DNA of 64,000 nucleotides from Porogramme epimiltina (GCA_900155495.1 FTLJ01000165.1:1-64000), one strand, 5' to 3'; shown: positions 47,933-60,967, counted from the first letter of the stretch. Translations and numbers: made by a program. Notes: generated by a model not told the origin, from the letters alone.

Positions 47933-50900
47933 TCAAGACGCCTCCTGTCCCGCGCCGACCGCCACCACGGGCTGCGCGGCAGCCACCCCCTGCGAGTCCT
48001 GGTATATCGCCTGCAGCGCCAGCGCGATCGCGCACTGCATCTCGTCCACGCTCGCCTTCTCGATCGTCGCCGCGGCCGGCTCCGCGGCGTCCGACGGCGG
48101 GCCCGGCCAGTCCTCCAGCTCGTCGTCGAGCCGGCGCTGCTCGATGAGGTCGTCGATGGGGACGTACGCGCGCGAGTCGAGCACGCTGCGGTCGCCGATG
48201 TACATCCTGCGGAGGCGCCGAGGAGGAGGCGGCGGCGGCGGCGCGGGGGCGGGGGTCTTCTCTGCGAGGGGCTGCTGGGCCCAGGGATCGTGTGGCGCGC
48301 CGTTTTCGGGCGGGAGAGGCCGTAGGCGATCGCGTTCGTCCGCGCTAGGGAGGGCGGTGGAAGAGTCGTCGGGATACGCGAGATCTAAGAAGAGGTCGGT
48401 AGAGATGAGCTGCTCGAGGGCGGCGCCTTCACTAAGCTGTTCTCCTGGCGGAGTCAGGTATGCGATATCCTTGGCCGGAGGAGCTGCTGGCTGAGGCTGC
48501 CGGCCCCCCTTCCTGCGCCGCACGCCGATGTACTCCAACGCCTTCTCAGGCGCCTTCTTCCGCCCGCGACCCCTCTTGCCCTTTGTCGCTTTCTTCACGC
48601 GAGCCTCCTTCTTGGGGGCAGGCACGTCGCGAAGGTTGATCTCCCGACTATCCTCGCCGACGTACCCCGTGCCGATCCGCCGACCGTGCAGGTCGTACAC
48701 CACGCCAAAGAACGCGCCCGCGGCCAAGTCTAGCGCGGGGGGCTCGAACGCGCCGTCCTCGCCGTCCGCGTTGACGTCGCCCGTGAGCGCCTTCGGCAGC
48801 CTGAGCACCTTGCCCGTGGTGTCGAACTCGAGCGCCTCCTCCGCGAGCACGCGCGCCTCCATCGACCCGGCTAGAGGCAGCCGGCCGACGCGCACAGAGA
48901 TGTAGGGCTCGCTTCGGTCCGCAGCACATTTGGTGCAGTTGCACACGTCCCGGCAGCGGGGGCAGATGAAGGTCGCCGCGTATGGGTTGAACGTGATCTC
49001 GGGGTACCTGTCCGTCATTGTGAGCGAGGCGGGGAGGCACGGCACTGGGGTGGCGCGCACCTGAGGTCGATGCAGCGGTCGCAGTAGCCCAGGCCGCACG
49101 GCTTGCCTGAGCGCTCCTTGATGGCCGTGCAGCACATCTTGTCGTAGTGCGTCGAGCGACGGCACTGGTGACAAAACGTCGGCCGCGGCGCGAGCCAGCT
49201 GTGCGTCGCCTTATCGTCCTGAGTGATGATCTCCGCATTCGCCACAGGCGTCGGCAGCTCTTCCGCTTTTTCCTTGCCTTTGCCCTTGCCCTTGCCCTTC
49301 GCCTTCGCTTTCCCCTTCGCCGCGGCCTTCTCTACGTTCTGCTTCTTGGCACGCTTGGGCACGCTAGGAGTCTCCGCGCCCGACACCTGGGACATGGCCA
49401 TCGCACGTTCGGTCAACCGGATCGTGCGCTTAGCCCTAGACAGGAACGTCGCAGGCGTCTTCGTCCTGGAGGCCAGCGGAGTGTCCCCTTCGGACACGTC
49501 GCCAGACCGCGCCGCTAGCGGCTGTGTGGGGGGTGGCGATGGTGGGCGCGATGGTGTTGAGTGACCAAGCTGGGGCTGACGCCGAGAGGGCCCTGCGACG
49601 GGCCCAGAGCTCTGAGGGATAGATGGAGGAACATCGTGAGAGTCCGGTGTTGCGAGGTCGGCAAGGAGGGAGGGGTTGATCGTGCCGTCAAAGGGCGCGG
49701 GCGAGTCGGTGTCTGATTGCTGGTGGAGCATCCACGGGGCGATGCCTTGCGGGGCATCCTCGGGCGAGTCTGTGTCCATGGACGACCGGTAGGCCTCGTC
49801 GAACACGGGAGGAGTGTCAGTCGGGAGGAAACCAGAATGACCGTCGCGAAACGCCGTCGCGGACTGGGCGCCGCTGAAGACGGGGGGACCATGCGATGGA
49901 TACTGTGGGAGCGAATGGAAGTCCGAGAACTTTGGTCGATCGTCGTCCGGGGGGTCGAAAGTGTTAGACATGTCTATTCCATCCGAGGAAAGGAGGTCTT
50001 CGAGTGGGGGAGAGGAATGGTAATCGTTCAGAAAGTCGAGACCGCTCAACATGGCGCTTTTGTTGGGGGCTGCGCATGAAAAGACGGCGTGGGGTGATTG
50101 CCAGGGTAGTGAAGATGGCCAAGATGAAGTCCCCAAAGGCGAGGGAAGGGGCGGTGTGTCCGTCGGAGCAGGAGATGGGGTTGACTTTTGAGGGAGAGGC
50201 GACGGTCGTGTAGATGCTGTTGTAGGTGAAGGGTGCCGAGTAGAAGTCGAAGATGAGGATGTTTGGGTGGAGAGAGGAATCGGTGCTGGACGGGCGGATC
50301 TCGACGGTAGAGCGCCTTTCACAGAGCGCAGTGCGGCCTTGATCGTCTGGCGCCTAGGTAGAGGTCTAGCAACCTTCGGTTCAGTAAACGGGGGCGGGGA
50401 GTGGGGGGTTGTAGCCGCTACCTGCGGTGGGGGTGTCGCAATCGCACCATGTCGATGCGGAGGCGCGTAGCTGCTGAGCACGGTTTGTGCCACATACAGG
50501 TGCCGGAAGACGGCGAGCAGTGGCGATAATGGTGGATAGTCGCTGATGGTGATCCGAACTAGCGGGAAGTAAGGGTCGAAGACATCCATGGGCGGGTCGT
50601 TGTCAACGACTTCCTCCACATCCAGGACTTCTGGTACGTCTTCGTCGTATTTGTCATCCTCGACAGGCAGAGTAGATTCGGTCTTTTGCTTCTTCGGCTT
50701 TTTGCTCGAGCCTGACGGCCGACCTCTCTTCCGCGGAACCATAGCGCTCGCACTCGTACCTGCGCCACTGGAGACGGAGGGCCCCACCATGCTCACCAAC
50801 TCGACATCCTCCTTCTCTGGTGACGCTGACAGAACGGGCCTCTTAGCGGAGCGGCCGCGCCGTTGGGGTGACTCCAGCCCCTGCGCGTTGAAAGCCGCCG

Positions 50901-52596
50901 CGGTGTTCCACGCGCGCTGGAGCTGCGACGCGTAGTCTCTCCCGGTCTGGGAGGCTTGTGAGACGGGCTTCATCGCCGACTTGCGCGCGAGCCGCCTGTG
51001 GACGGCGGGGAGAGGCGGGACCTCGACGTAGTCAAAGAGGGCGCGATTGAGCTTCCGTTTCTTGACGGGGCGGCGTCCAGGAGAGGCGGAAGGAGAAGCT
51101 GAAGAGAGAGGGCTCGAGAAGAAGAGCGGGGTTCGCGCGCCCATTTGCCTCTGTGAAGGTTCCCAACGTGTTTCGTAAGTACGTGACATCAAATACACGC
51201 TGCCCTGCCCTGCTCACGGTTATCGGAGAACTAGGCGTATCTACGCGATCCATGTCCCTGAACCCTGGCCGGGGCGGAGGTGACGGAGAGAGCTGAGGGG
51301 AGGGCCGGGGAGCCGGGTATGAAACTCTACTCTTGCCTCGACAATTTCGGGTACTCACTTGAAGTGGGACGTAGTACTCTTGTGCGGCGTCCAGGAACTG
51401 ATCGGCGAAAGTCCCTCGCGGCGACTTGAAAGTAGGCTCTCGGTGGGTAGTCCGATGAGAATTAGGCTTGTTTTGTGCTCGTACGGCTGATGACTGCGAA
51501 GCGCGTTTGAGGCATTGCCTGATCGTGCATTCAACGACATACTCACGGGTTTCACACTATTAGCAGTGGGATGGGAGATGGTGGAAGGTCCCGCGACGGG
51601 GTACACAGAAACAAGATCCTCGTCGTCGGTCTCTCCGTCGGCGTCCTCGTCCAGAAGAGAGCTGCTATCTTCCACTACCGGCGGGAGGCTCGATCGGGGG
51701 GGATGTTGCGATGTGTCTTGGAGGGAAACGGCAGGCGGTTTTAAGGGGCGGGACTTGGCGAGGTGTGGCTGAACCGAACGTCAGTATCCCATCCAAAGCA
51801 AGAAGTCCCCCCGCCACGCACCTGTGGCTCGCCCGCTATGCGGCTCGTGTCCTGGACGTCCGCGCCGGGCAGCGACGGCGTGGCAGCAACGGAGAACGCG
51901 GCTTCCTCGTCGACCCCTGTCGGTATATACGCAGCTCCCCCGTCCAAAATCTGCCCCTGATCCGCTGATACGGTGTGCTTCGCGGGATAATGATGTGAGA
52001 ACGCGTCCACACGCGCCGCGCGCCGAGAACACCTGCGCACACACCTGAACTTTGTCTGCCCCGTCCACAAATCCGCCCGAGGAGGGGTGCGCGTTGGGGG
52101 TACGCTGGCGCGTCGCGAACTGTATGCGGCCGCGCGGGGGCAGGTCAGCTCCCGGCACCGCAGCGCGCTCGCCTCGTCTGCGCTGATTCTCAGCACTCAC
52201 CGTCTCCAGCGACGCGTCCTTTGCAACCAAATCCTTCCTGTCTGCCGCCGACGAGCCCTCTACGCGCACAACAGACTCAGCAATCTCACCCAAGCCAGAC
52301 CCTCCACTCTTGCTCTTGCTCTTGCTCTTGTCAGCCGGCGGGCCAAACGTCGGGGGAGGGGCGGAGAAGGCGGTGAGCGAGAAGGTCAGCGGTGAAGAGC
52401 CGGCGGACGACGGGGCGGCAGGGGCCCCGCGAGAGTGCATCTTTCGGCTTGCTCCCGTGTCGACACGCGAGTTTGCCGGCGCAGAGGTGGTGGTGCTGGG
52501 CCCCGGGAGGGGTAGCGATGTCGAGGTTGACCCTGACGGCGTCTCTGGCTGTGGGGAGTCCAGGCTGCCGTCCCAGTTTGCGAGCTCGGAGTGCAT
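47933..52596 (-). CDS. CDCA7-type 4CXXC_R1 zinc-finger chromatin protein
   Basis: Six exons (52596-52201, 52119-52045, 51956-51822, 51753-51359, 51199-49061, 49007-47933) give 1404 residues. Residues about 1010-1074 form a zf-4CXXC_R1 domain of the CDCA7 / MAO-A repressor R1 family: CHQCRR, KMCC, CGLGYCDRC, then ICPRCRDVCNCTKC, with the second block on the last exon. In animals and plants CDCA7 recruits the HELLS/DDM1 remodeller and is tied to DNA methylation upkeep. AT-hook-like motifs are visible (RKRGRPSG near residue 490, KGKRGRGRKK after the zinc finger), and long Ser/Pro-rich disordered parts and a Lys/Gly repeat (KGKAKAKGKGKGKGK) fill the rest. The acceptor of exon 4 (AAG at 51754-51756) was chosen because it alone closes the frame. 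Nuclear DNA or nucleosome binding is inferred. Confidence 0.85.
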
Positions 52597-53251
52597 CTTG
52601 CAGCCTTCCGGGGCTTAAAGCCGCACGTGGCGTGGCGGGGGCCAGCAAGGCAAGGAGGAGACTAAGGGGAGGTGGAGGGCGGGACGCGGCGAGGGTAGAG
52701 AAGGTCAAGGCGCGAGGCGCGACCGGGACGCGACTCACTTCCATCATGGGCGCTTGAGCGCGTCCCATTTTCAAGAATTTGCCATTCTGGGCAATGCCGT
52801 CCGCGGCCATGTTAGCTCGCTAATTAAAACCACTTTCTACCGCAGCACGCGTCGCCCAACGCAAGCAGAGGCGGTTGAGAGTATGAACACGGGGGAAGAC
52901 ACGCGGGAATCCCACAGAAGGGAGGGTTCAGCACCGATGCGCACACGACCTAGTTCGACAGCTGTAGTACGAATACATGGCAGGGAACGACGATTACAAC
53001 TTTGATTGATATGCCAGCAGAAAAAAGCACGGGGACGGCGGGAGAAGAGAGTGGGTAAAAGACATCGTAATGATTTGGCAGGGGATGGTTGAGAGAAATA
53101 AAGGTGCAGTTAAAGAGGCCGAAATCGGCCGAGCCAGGTGGTGGGAGTCGTCACCTGCTCGCGGTCAAGCTTTGGCGACAGAAAGCGATGCGATGGTAGG
53201 GGGTCATAACAGAGACGTGGATGCGTTGCCATTGCTGCTGTATTGAGACGA
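52597..53251. other. Intergenic, promoter of the zinc-finger gene
   Basis: About 655 bp between two minus-strand genes. A G+C-rich half next to the zinc-finger start probably contains its promoter. No gene seen. Confidence 0.5.
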
Positions 53252-55052
53252 TCACTGCTGATTGCACTCCTCGGGGTTGGTGCTCTGATTCGCGCCCGCG
53301 CCGCGGCCCTTAGGTGGGCCGCGTCTCCTCGCCGGAAGTTCCTCCTCAGAGTCAGAATCCTGTGAGACGGAGGATGCGAGATAAGAAGACGCTCAAAAGG
53401 ACAGAAAAAGACTGGATACAAACATACATCATTGTCGAACTCGTCATCATCCTCGTCGTCGTCGTCCATGTCTTCGAAGTCCTCATCATCGTCAAAGTCC
53501 TCGTACTCCAGCGCCTTGCCGGTGAAGTAATCGATCGCACGGGGAATGATCTGCGTGGAACTCCGTCAGAGTCTTTACCCCGCTTCAACGGCGAATTCGA
53601 CACACCTTCTCCTTCAGGTCCTCGCCGAGCTGGTAGTCGATCTCCAACTTCTCCTCGAGATCCTCGAGCTCCTCCTCATCGACGTCGCCATTCTCAATGG
53701 CCTCGTCCGACGGGGGCGTTGGAGGGGCGAAGAAGTTGAAGAACGACGCGATAGGGCGCGCTTTCCGGATAAGACGAGTGCGGTTCGTGTCTAGCAATGC
53801 GGCGATCAGTCAATCAGCAAAGGCTAAAAGGCTAATGATACGCGGGGCAACAGGGGGCGAGAACTCACTCTTGTTGCGCTGCCGCTTCACTTCGAACTTC
53901 TTCGTCAGATCTTTCTCCTCCTTCCACTTGATCTCCGTTCCGATGGCGCGGTCGTACATGAAGTCGCCGCTATATCCGACCTCCTCCTGGTACAGGTATG
54001 TCTTCTCGAGGATATCGTTGTCGAAGAACTCGTTCGGGGAGAAGAAGAAGCGGAGCTTGAAGCCAGGCTTAGGCTCCGTGTTGGGGAGGTACTCGATCCG
54101 AATGTCCGTAAGGCTCTTAAGCGCGTCCGCATCCCGGTCGGTGATGATGTCGTTGAAGGCGACGTGTGTGCGGAGCGCCGTCAACCAAAACTCGGGGATG
54201 CCTGCCGCCGCGGGCTGAACGTCCTTGGGGAGAGGCGAGTAATCCGGATCGTCCTTGATCGACTGCTGCTCGCCCGCCTCGATCTCCTCAGCCGTCGCTG
54301 TTGCCGCACCAGTAATGATCGCCAAACGGCGGTCATACAGCGGCTTTTGCAATTCGAGATACTGGGAATGACATCAGTCAGCATCATACTTAACGACACC
54401 ACGCGAACTCCCAGACGGATAGATAGACAGCGCGAAAACGCAAGAAAGCGCAGAGCCCCCCTTTCTAACAGGACGATTCAACGCGTCCGACATCGACGCC
54501 CCACGCAGATGCAGCTACGCGATCCAAAAGTCTACGGACGCGCGAAAAGCCAGGGCGGTGATTAATGAGGCCACAGAGCTCCGGCGGCCTCGCCATCAAT
54601 CGCGCCCCTACCCCACATCGGCCCCGAATACAGGGTCCCCACAATGAACGCCCCGCGCGATCTGCACGATCCTCGCGCATCCCATAACAAGCACCCAGAC
54701 GCACCTTCTTCTCGAGCTCGAGGCACTCGCGCTTGTACTGGTTCTGCAGCTCGACCTGCTTGACCTGCACGCCCTTGAGCGCCTCGACGTTCTTCTTGAC
54801 CTCGACGGGAAGGTTCTCGACGTAGCCCGAGCTCTTGCCAACGAGCCCGGAAAGTTTGCCGTGCACAAGCCCGAGCATCGCCTGCTGGATCGAGCCCGAG
54901 GGCTCCGCCTCCTCCGCCTCCTCATCGCCCTCCGTGATGTCGGGCACCGTCGGGCGCGAGAGGCCCTGGGCGATCGGGGCGTGCGTGAGGGGCGTGTTCT
55001 GCGGCGTCGGCGCACTTGGGTCGCTCTGGTTGATGGGGATGTTGACGGACAT
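53252..55052 (-). CDS. NAP1: Nucleosome assembly protein NAP1
   Basis: Histone H2A-H2B chaperone that shuttles between cytoplasm and nucleus. Five exons (55052-54705, 54361-53869, 53790-53606, 53550-53428, 53359-53252) give 418 residues, the usual NAP1 length. The dimerisation helix region is in exon 1 (QVELQNQYKRECLELEKK), and the core fold has GIPEFWLTALRTH, GFKLRFFF and TYLYQEE, all typical of the NAP domain. ASFFNFFAPPTPP is the conserved C-terminal core motif. A long acidic tract follows (DDDEDFEDMDDDDEDDDE) and then a short basic RRRGPPKGRG tail. It lies next to the CDCA7-like gene on the same strand. Confidence 0.95.
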
Positions 55053-55393
55053 GGCGGGCGCGATGGGTGGGGAGGGTGCGGTGTGGAGAGGGGAGGCGGG
55101 GACGACAAAGATTGAGAAAGAGAAAGGTCGAGGCCGCGAAATCTGAGCTCGCCCCGCGTGCAAAAAGGCGCGGTCGGAGTTCCAATCGCCGCACCGTGCT
55201 TGTCGCGCGCCTCCGCGACGACCGACTCCGGCCCGTGCTAGCTCGCCCCGCAGACTCGGACGTCCTTCCACGCTCCAGCCGCCCGCATCGATCGCATATC
55301 GCATCCTGGCCACACATCGGCAGCACACTACCGCTAGCATACATCGATCCCCACGCGATATCTTTCCGCCGCCCTCTGCCCACGTCCCAAGAC
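55053..55393. other. Short intergenic region
   Basis: About 340 bp, G+C-rich and pyrimidine-rich near the NAP1 start; it holds the NAP1 promoter and the 3' end of the Ubp14 gene. Nothing else seen. Confidence 0.5.
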
Positions 55394-58300
55394 CTACGCC
55401 CGCTCGAACACGTACAGATACGCCAGCTTCTTCAGGTCCCGCACGCTCTCCGCGTCCGCCTTCACCACCTTCTCGTCGTTAAACAGCACCCATCCCGCGG
55501 CCTCCGTCCGGACATGCGCCACGTAATGGCCCGAGTGCACGGAAGGCCCCTTGTGCGACACGAACGCCTTCAGACGGTACCTCGCGGGAAGCGCCGCCGA
55601 GCCGCCCACTTGTGCCTCTTGTTTGTTCTCTGTACCGGAGGCCGCAGGAGCATCTTCCCCGGTATCATCGGGGTGCGAGAAGAGCCATTCTACCGCGCGT
55701 TCGGCGTTTCCTCCCTATACACACGTACGCGGAACGTCAGATTTACGGCGCGTCCTGTCCAGAAAGAGGCACGTACGGTCTCACGGAGGGCCTTCCGTGC
55801 TTGCGCGGGCGTAAAGCCCATATCGGCGAGCATGCCAACCTGCTCCGCGGAGGGCTCTGGAGCACCACTTCCTCCGGAACTCTGCAGTTGGATCGGGGCG
55901 TCGATATCTGGCGGGTTTTATGAGCGAATCACCGGACAGGCTCAATGGGAGGGAAGACGTACCCGGGTCTTCCATGTGCGCGAACAGCCACTCCATCGCC
56001 GCCTCCGGGTCGCTGTTTCCTGTTGCGAGTAGCGCCTTCTGGCAACGGACTGTCGGGAAACCCATCGCTTCCAACTGAGCCATCGCAGCTTCATTGAACT
56101 GGGGCAGAGCGGGGGCAACTATGACGTCATAGTTAGACCTGGAAGATCTAATGCGCGTCATAAGACATACCGGCCCCGTCGTTCGGCAGCTCCGTTTCGC
56201 CAGGTTGGAGCCCGTGGCCGACGTACTCATCCAGCTGGAGGACGTCATCCTCTGGCAAGATGACGGGGATATCTGCGCATACCCGGTTAAAGCCGTAATA
56301 GACGACCCGCTTGTCGTGCGCACTCACCCAATTTTGACGGCACCCAATTCACGAGCTGGAACTTCTTCGCGTGCACGACCAGCACCTCGGGGAACGTCGC
56401 GAACCGCGCCCGCCTGTGGCAATATACGTCAGCACAGCACAAGCGCAAAGAAAACGCGCCACTCACTTCGTCGCGATAACCTTCTTCTGGCACGCCGGGC
56501 ACTGGTATTCTAGCGCCTCAGTACCCGTCACGACTTCCAAGCACTCCCGCAGCGGCACCTCCTCGTATGTCGTCTTCCCTTCCTCGTTCTTCCCCTTCTC
56601 GCGTGCCGGAACAGGCACCCCTACAGTATCCATCGCGTCCACGCGGTACCGCACGCGCTTGCACTCCCCGCACTCGAGCCGCTGTTCCATGCCGAAGGCA
56701 AACACCTCCGTAGGCTCCTTGCCCGCGTCGAGTCCGAGTTTCTTGGTGTTCCGCCGGAGGGTCGTGACAAGGTGTGTGAGGAACTCTTCCGCGTCTTGTT
56801 GACGCATGGTCGCGAACTCCTCGTGGCCTTTCCCGACGAGCGCCTTGAAGCTGGCAGGGCGCACGCCCTCCTGGAAGACCGGGACGGGCGAGTCGTGGGC
56901 GAGGGGACTCGTTTCTTTGGGCGCGGACGGGGACGAGGACGTGTGAGGGCGCGGGTGGGAGTAGCGTCCGGAGAGGAGGCCATCGGCGATTTTGTGCATT
57001 TGGCAGTCGAGACAGCTTGCGGGGAGAGGTTCTCGACAGACCTCCCAATGGGTGGAGGCTGTGGGTAGGTACCGTTGCTGGAATGCGGGGAGAGAGAAAA
57101 GAGTCTGCATGACCGAGGCCATGTAACAACTGGACGTATACGTTCAGTAGACAGTATACGGCAAGATGTCGCGGGACGAACCTATTCCCGAGATTCGACA
57201 GTCCCGTCAAGCCAGGTCCAAAGACAGGCTCCAGCGCCTTCCCGTCCTCGCCCGTCAGGGAGAAGTCGAACTTGAGGTTCTGCTCGATTTGCTACGAAAT
57301 GAACGTAAGTATATCATCTCGCGCCACTGAGAACCACTCACCAACTCCGTCATTGACTTCTCGGTCTTGGTCTGGGTCTGCACGTTGATCCCGAAAGCGG
57401 CTAGGTGACGGGCGAGGTCCGGGTCCACCTTAGAGTCGTCACAGATGTAGCAATAGATATCTAGGCAATGGTTTGTTACCGCGCATTGTAGCAGTCTAAG
57501 TTGTCGCGCACCTGCATTCCCTTCAGGGATAATCGTCCCGAGCTTTACACTGACGGCGTGTTGTGTCTCTTGGAAGTGCTGCAGACCGTGTCCGTTTCCG
57601 CCAATGCCTCCGAATTGTTGACGTCCGCATCCAAGAGAGCCGCACGTAAGGCATAACCAGAGGTTCTCCTTCAGGTCGCACTTCGTACAGTGGGCGAGGC
57701 CTATCGAACGGCAAAGTGTTAGTAAGAGGAATGGTCGCATTGTATAGACCTACCCGAGGCGGCGATAGCACCAGTAGCAAATTGCTCGAGCATGAGCGTG
57801 TGCTCACAAGCTGCGAGCTCCTCCTCCCATGCTTTGACTTCCGACTGCCGAGCGGAGGACAGGGACTGCATGACTCCGGTTACTAGCGACTCAACATGTG
57901 GGTCCGCAGAAACTCCAGGGAGCTCAAGGCCGTTCTCTGGGTCGCACTTCCAACACTTCAGGGTCGTTTTATGCTCGTACTTGTCCTCCTCACGTTCTTC
58001 GGCGATCGCAAGTTTCTTCATTTTCGCGGGGGGCTCCTCATCTTCGGCCTTTGAGCACGTATGAACGATCTTTAATACGTGAGGGACGAGACGAGGACAA
58101 TAGCACACACCCGATTAGAGGAAGGCTTGAGTTTACGCTTCACATTCAGCGTGAACCTGTGGCCCGTCTTTGCACAGTGGGAGCGCGCATGGTGCCTCTC
58201 CTTATCTAAACATCCTCCGTTGAAGCACGTCAAGCATACATCGATCCCGAGCGGCCCATCCTGCTGCGAGATCAGAAATAGGCTTGCGCCACCAGAGGAA

Positions 58301-58409
58301 GAGGGCGCACTTGACTGTCAAAGCACTGAGTGCACTCTTCCCGGTGTACCGATTGCGAGAGCTTAGGCTGCTGCAAGTTGGAGATGTCTCCGAGGTGGCC
58401 GCAGGACAT
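55394..58409 (-). CDS. Ubiquitin C-terminal hydrolase Ubp14/USP5 (isopeptidase T)
   Basis: Disassembles unanchored polyubiquitin chains so that the proteasome is not blocked. Twelve exons (58409-58311, 58263-58111, 58069-57754, 57700-57512, 57460-57342, 57291-57182, 57129-56467, 56413-56328, 56272-56171, 56118-55963, 55907-55777, 55714-55394) give 814 residues, as in yeast Ubp14. Order of parts: variant zinc finger at the N-terminus (CGHL, CTQC, CLTCFNGGC), UBP-type zinc finger (CTKCDLKENLWLCLTCG, then the Gly-rich loop and HFQETQHA), the catalytic Cys box (GLSNLGNSCYMASVMQ, Cys330), two UBA domains (AQLEAMGFP and GMLADMGFT, about 613-708), and the His box HSGHYVAH with His771. All catalytic landmarks are present. 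The gene is divergent from the Hsp70 gene. Confidence 0.95.
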
Positions 58410-58804
58410 GGCAGCTTAAAGATGGCGAATGTACAAGCTCCCTGCAGGATGCTCGCTTCAGTGCTGCGGCTCTACGAGGCCGCATACACCGGCGTGCGAT
58501 GGAGCCGTACCTCGAAATCGGTAAGTATGCGGTTGTATGTTGCGTCCTCCTGGTGTAATGTGCAAATGGATGTAATGATTCGAGTACGCGCGCCCACGAT
58601 CCGGCGGATGGTGGTGGAATGGGGAAGAGAGGCGTCGCGGGCGCGCTCTCCATGACGCGTCGAGACAATGTGCGGGCGCCAATCTAATCTCTCCCCGCCC
58701 GCCCAAAATTTGCCCGCGACGTCGAGCGGCGAGCCTCGCTGAGACCGCACGCATCCTCTTCTCCTCCCCCTCCCTCCCTTCCTCCCACCCAAAATCCAAA
58801 AGAC
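58410..58804. promoter_or_regulatory. Bidirectional promoter of Ubp14 and Ssz1 genes
   Basis: Only 395 bp separate the two divergent start codons. The sequence just before the Ssz1 ATG is a pyrimidine tract (CTCCTCCCCCTCCCTCCC), common before highly expressed fungal genes. Both genes serve protein quality control, so coordinate expression is possible, but only the spacing is seen. Confidence 0.6.
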
Positions 58805-60967
58805 ATGGCCGCCGAGCCAAACGGAACCGCTGAGGCACCCATCGAGGTCCCCTCCATCTCCACCGTCGTCGGAATCAACTTCGGCAACTCGTACGCATCC
58901 ATCGCGGTCCTCACGAAGGTTCGACCTCCCCCCCTCACTTGTAGCCACCGAAGCTAAGCTCTACTCCAGGAAGGCACCGCTGACTGCATCGCGAATGAGG
59001 ATGGAGAGCGTCAGATTGCTTGCGCGATTTCGTTCCATGGGGAGGAGATCGTGAGTACTCGTTTTACTTGTCCCGCCCCCGCCTTCCCAAGAACCTGTTC
59101 CCCGCTTCCTTCCATATACTGTTACCCTTGTTACCTCGCGCAAGTGTATCCATCTACACATTCCTTTGAGTTGGTTGGTTTTGCGTTGGCGGAGACTGAT
59201 GTTTCTTTCAGTACATCGGCAACCAAGCCAAGCACCAATTGGTGAAGAACTCGCAGAACACCATTACTGGTTTCCGCAACTTGCTGGGAAAGAAGTGTGT
59301 ACTTTGACATGATATTTCTTTTGTATCTGATCGCGTTCAACAGGTTCTCCGAAATCCCTGCAAACACTCTGTCTGTTTCTGCGCCCGTCATCCAACATCC
59401 CGAGGTTCCGGATGAACCCGCCTACAAGGTCAAGGTCCTTCAGCCTGCCCCTTCGCCCCTCCCTACCACGGCAACCAACACCCCTGCCGCCTCACACGCC
59501 GCCACGCCTCGCTCGGAGCCCGTATCCGCTGACCGTGTTTTGACTGTCTCTGAGGTCAGCACTATCTTCCTCAAGTCGCTCATTAAGTCGGCCGAGGACT
59601 TCCTCGGCAAGAAGGTCCAGGGCGCGGTGATTACGGTCCCCGGCTGGTTCGAGCAGGCACAGAAGGACGCACTCGAGAAGGCGGCGAACGACGCCGACAT
59701 CGCCGTTCTCCAGCTGCTCGAGGAGGCCGGCGCAGCTGCCGTCACGACGACGAGTGGCCCGAACCCGGAGGGACTCAGCGACGACCGCACACAGCTTCTT
59801 GTCGACCTTGGCGCTTCCGCGCTCTCCCTTTCCCTCCTCTCCATCCGCCAGGGCCTCGCGTTCTCCCTCGCCACCCTCGAGGACCACACCGTCGGCGGTG
59901 ACGCAATCGACGACAAGTTGATCAAACACTTCGCCAAAGAGTTCACCAAGAAGACCAAGACGCCCCTCGCGGTCTGCCCTGCCACGGACGCGCAGGACAA
60001 GCGCGCGGAGGCGAAGCTTCGCCTCGCGCTCGAACACACGAAGCGCACCATTTCGGCCTCCCCCGGTGCGGCGACCTGCTCCGTCGAGTCGCTCAAGGAC
60101 GGTCTCGACTTCACGGGCACGATCACGCGCCTCCGCTTCGACATGGAGGTCCGCGCGATCTACGACCGCGTCTGCGCCAAGGCACGCGAGCTCGTGGCAG
60201 CGGCGGGTCTCGACCTGCTTGACGTCGACGAGGTCGTGTACGTCGGCGGCTCCGCGAGCCTCCCAGGCCTGGACGAGGCGCTTCTCGGTGCCGGCCTCGC
60301 GGAGACGGTCGTCACGCCGTTCACTCAGGGCACCGTCGTCGGTGGCGGTGTCGGCGACCCGACGACGATCCTTGCTCGCGGATGCGCGTTGCAGGCGAAG
60401 ATTCTCGCGCAGCTCGCGGAGGGCACGGACGAGGAGCGGGAGGTCAAGGCGTCGTTCACGCACGGGCACCAGTACACGCAGGCGAAGGCGACGTCGAAGA
60501 CGGTGGGCATGCTGTTCCCCGAGGAGGGTGCGGAGAGCGCGCTCGGCGGACAGTGGGTGCCGGTGATCTTGAAGGATACGCCCGTTCCCGCGCGCCGTAT
60601 CTTCGCGTTCGACGTCGACCTCGGAGAGGGCGAGGGTGAGAAGAGGGTTGGATTCGAGGTGTGGGAGGCGAAGGAGGGCATCAAGGTCGAGAAGGTGAAG
60701 CTGCCGAAGCTCGAGGATGAGGACCCCGAAGAGGAGGAAGAGGAGGAAGAGGAAGAGGAGGTGAAGGAGAAGACGGTTGAGAAGGAAAGCCTCCTATCAT
60801 CCGTTTCTTTCGCTGCCAAGATGGCGGCGCAAAAGGGCGGCCGATGGACTACGCGTGTGGAGGTGACCGCAATTGTTGGGGAAGATGGCGCGATAGAGCT
60901 CAGTGCGTGTGAAGTCGGTGTGTCTGGCAAGGGCGAGAAGACCGTCGTCAGCGCGTCCACCGCATGA
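58805..60967 (+). CDS. SSZ1: Ribosome-associated Hsp70 Ssz1
   Basis: Atypical Hsp70 that pairs with zuotin in the ribosome-associated complex and helps Ssb fold new chains. Four exons (58805-58918, 58970-59050, 59212-59294, 59344-60967) give 633 residues. The nucleotide-binding part begins VVGINFGNSYASIAVLT; canonical Hsp70s have GIDLGTT here, and the replacement is typical of Ssz1. Further marks are ITVPGWFEQAQ, LLEEAGAAAV, VYVGGSASLPG. Compared with yeast Ssz1 (538 residues) it has an extra linker of Pro/Ala/Thr (about 105-130) and a late acidic run (EDPEEEEEEEEEEE) near residue 565. A zuotin gene is not in the window. Confidence 0.92.

Noticed and set aside
49147..49564. Plus-strand open frames inside the zinc-finger gene
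   Set aside because: They are the antisense of a Lys/Gly/Ala-rich low-complexity stretch of the real coding strand.
59440..60469. Long minus-strand frames (234 and 325 codons) opposite Ssz1
   Set aside because: They are shadows of the G+C-rich third codon positions of the Ssz1 coding exon.
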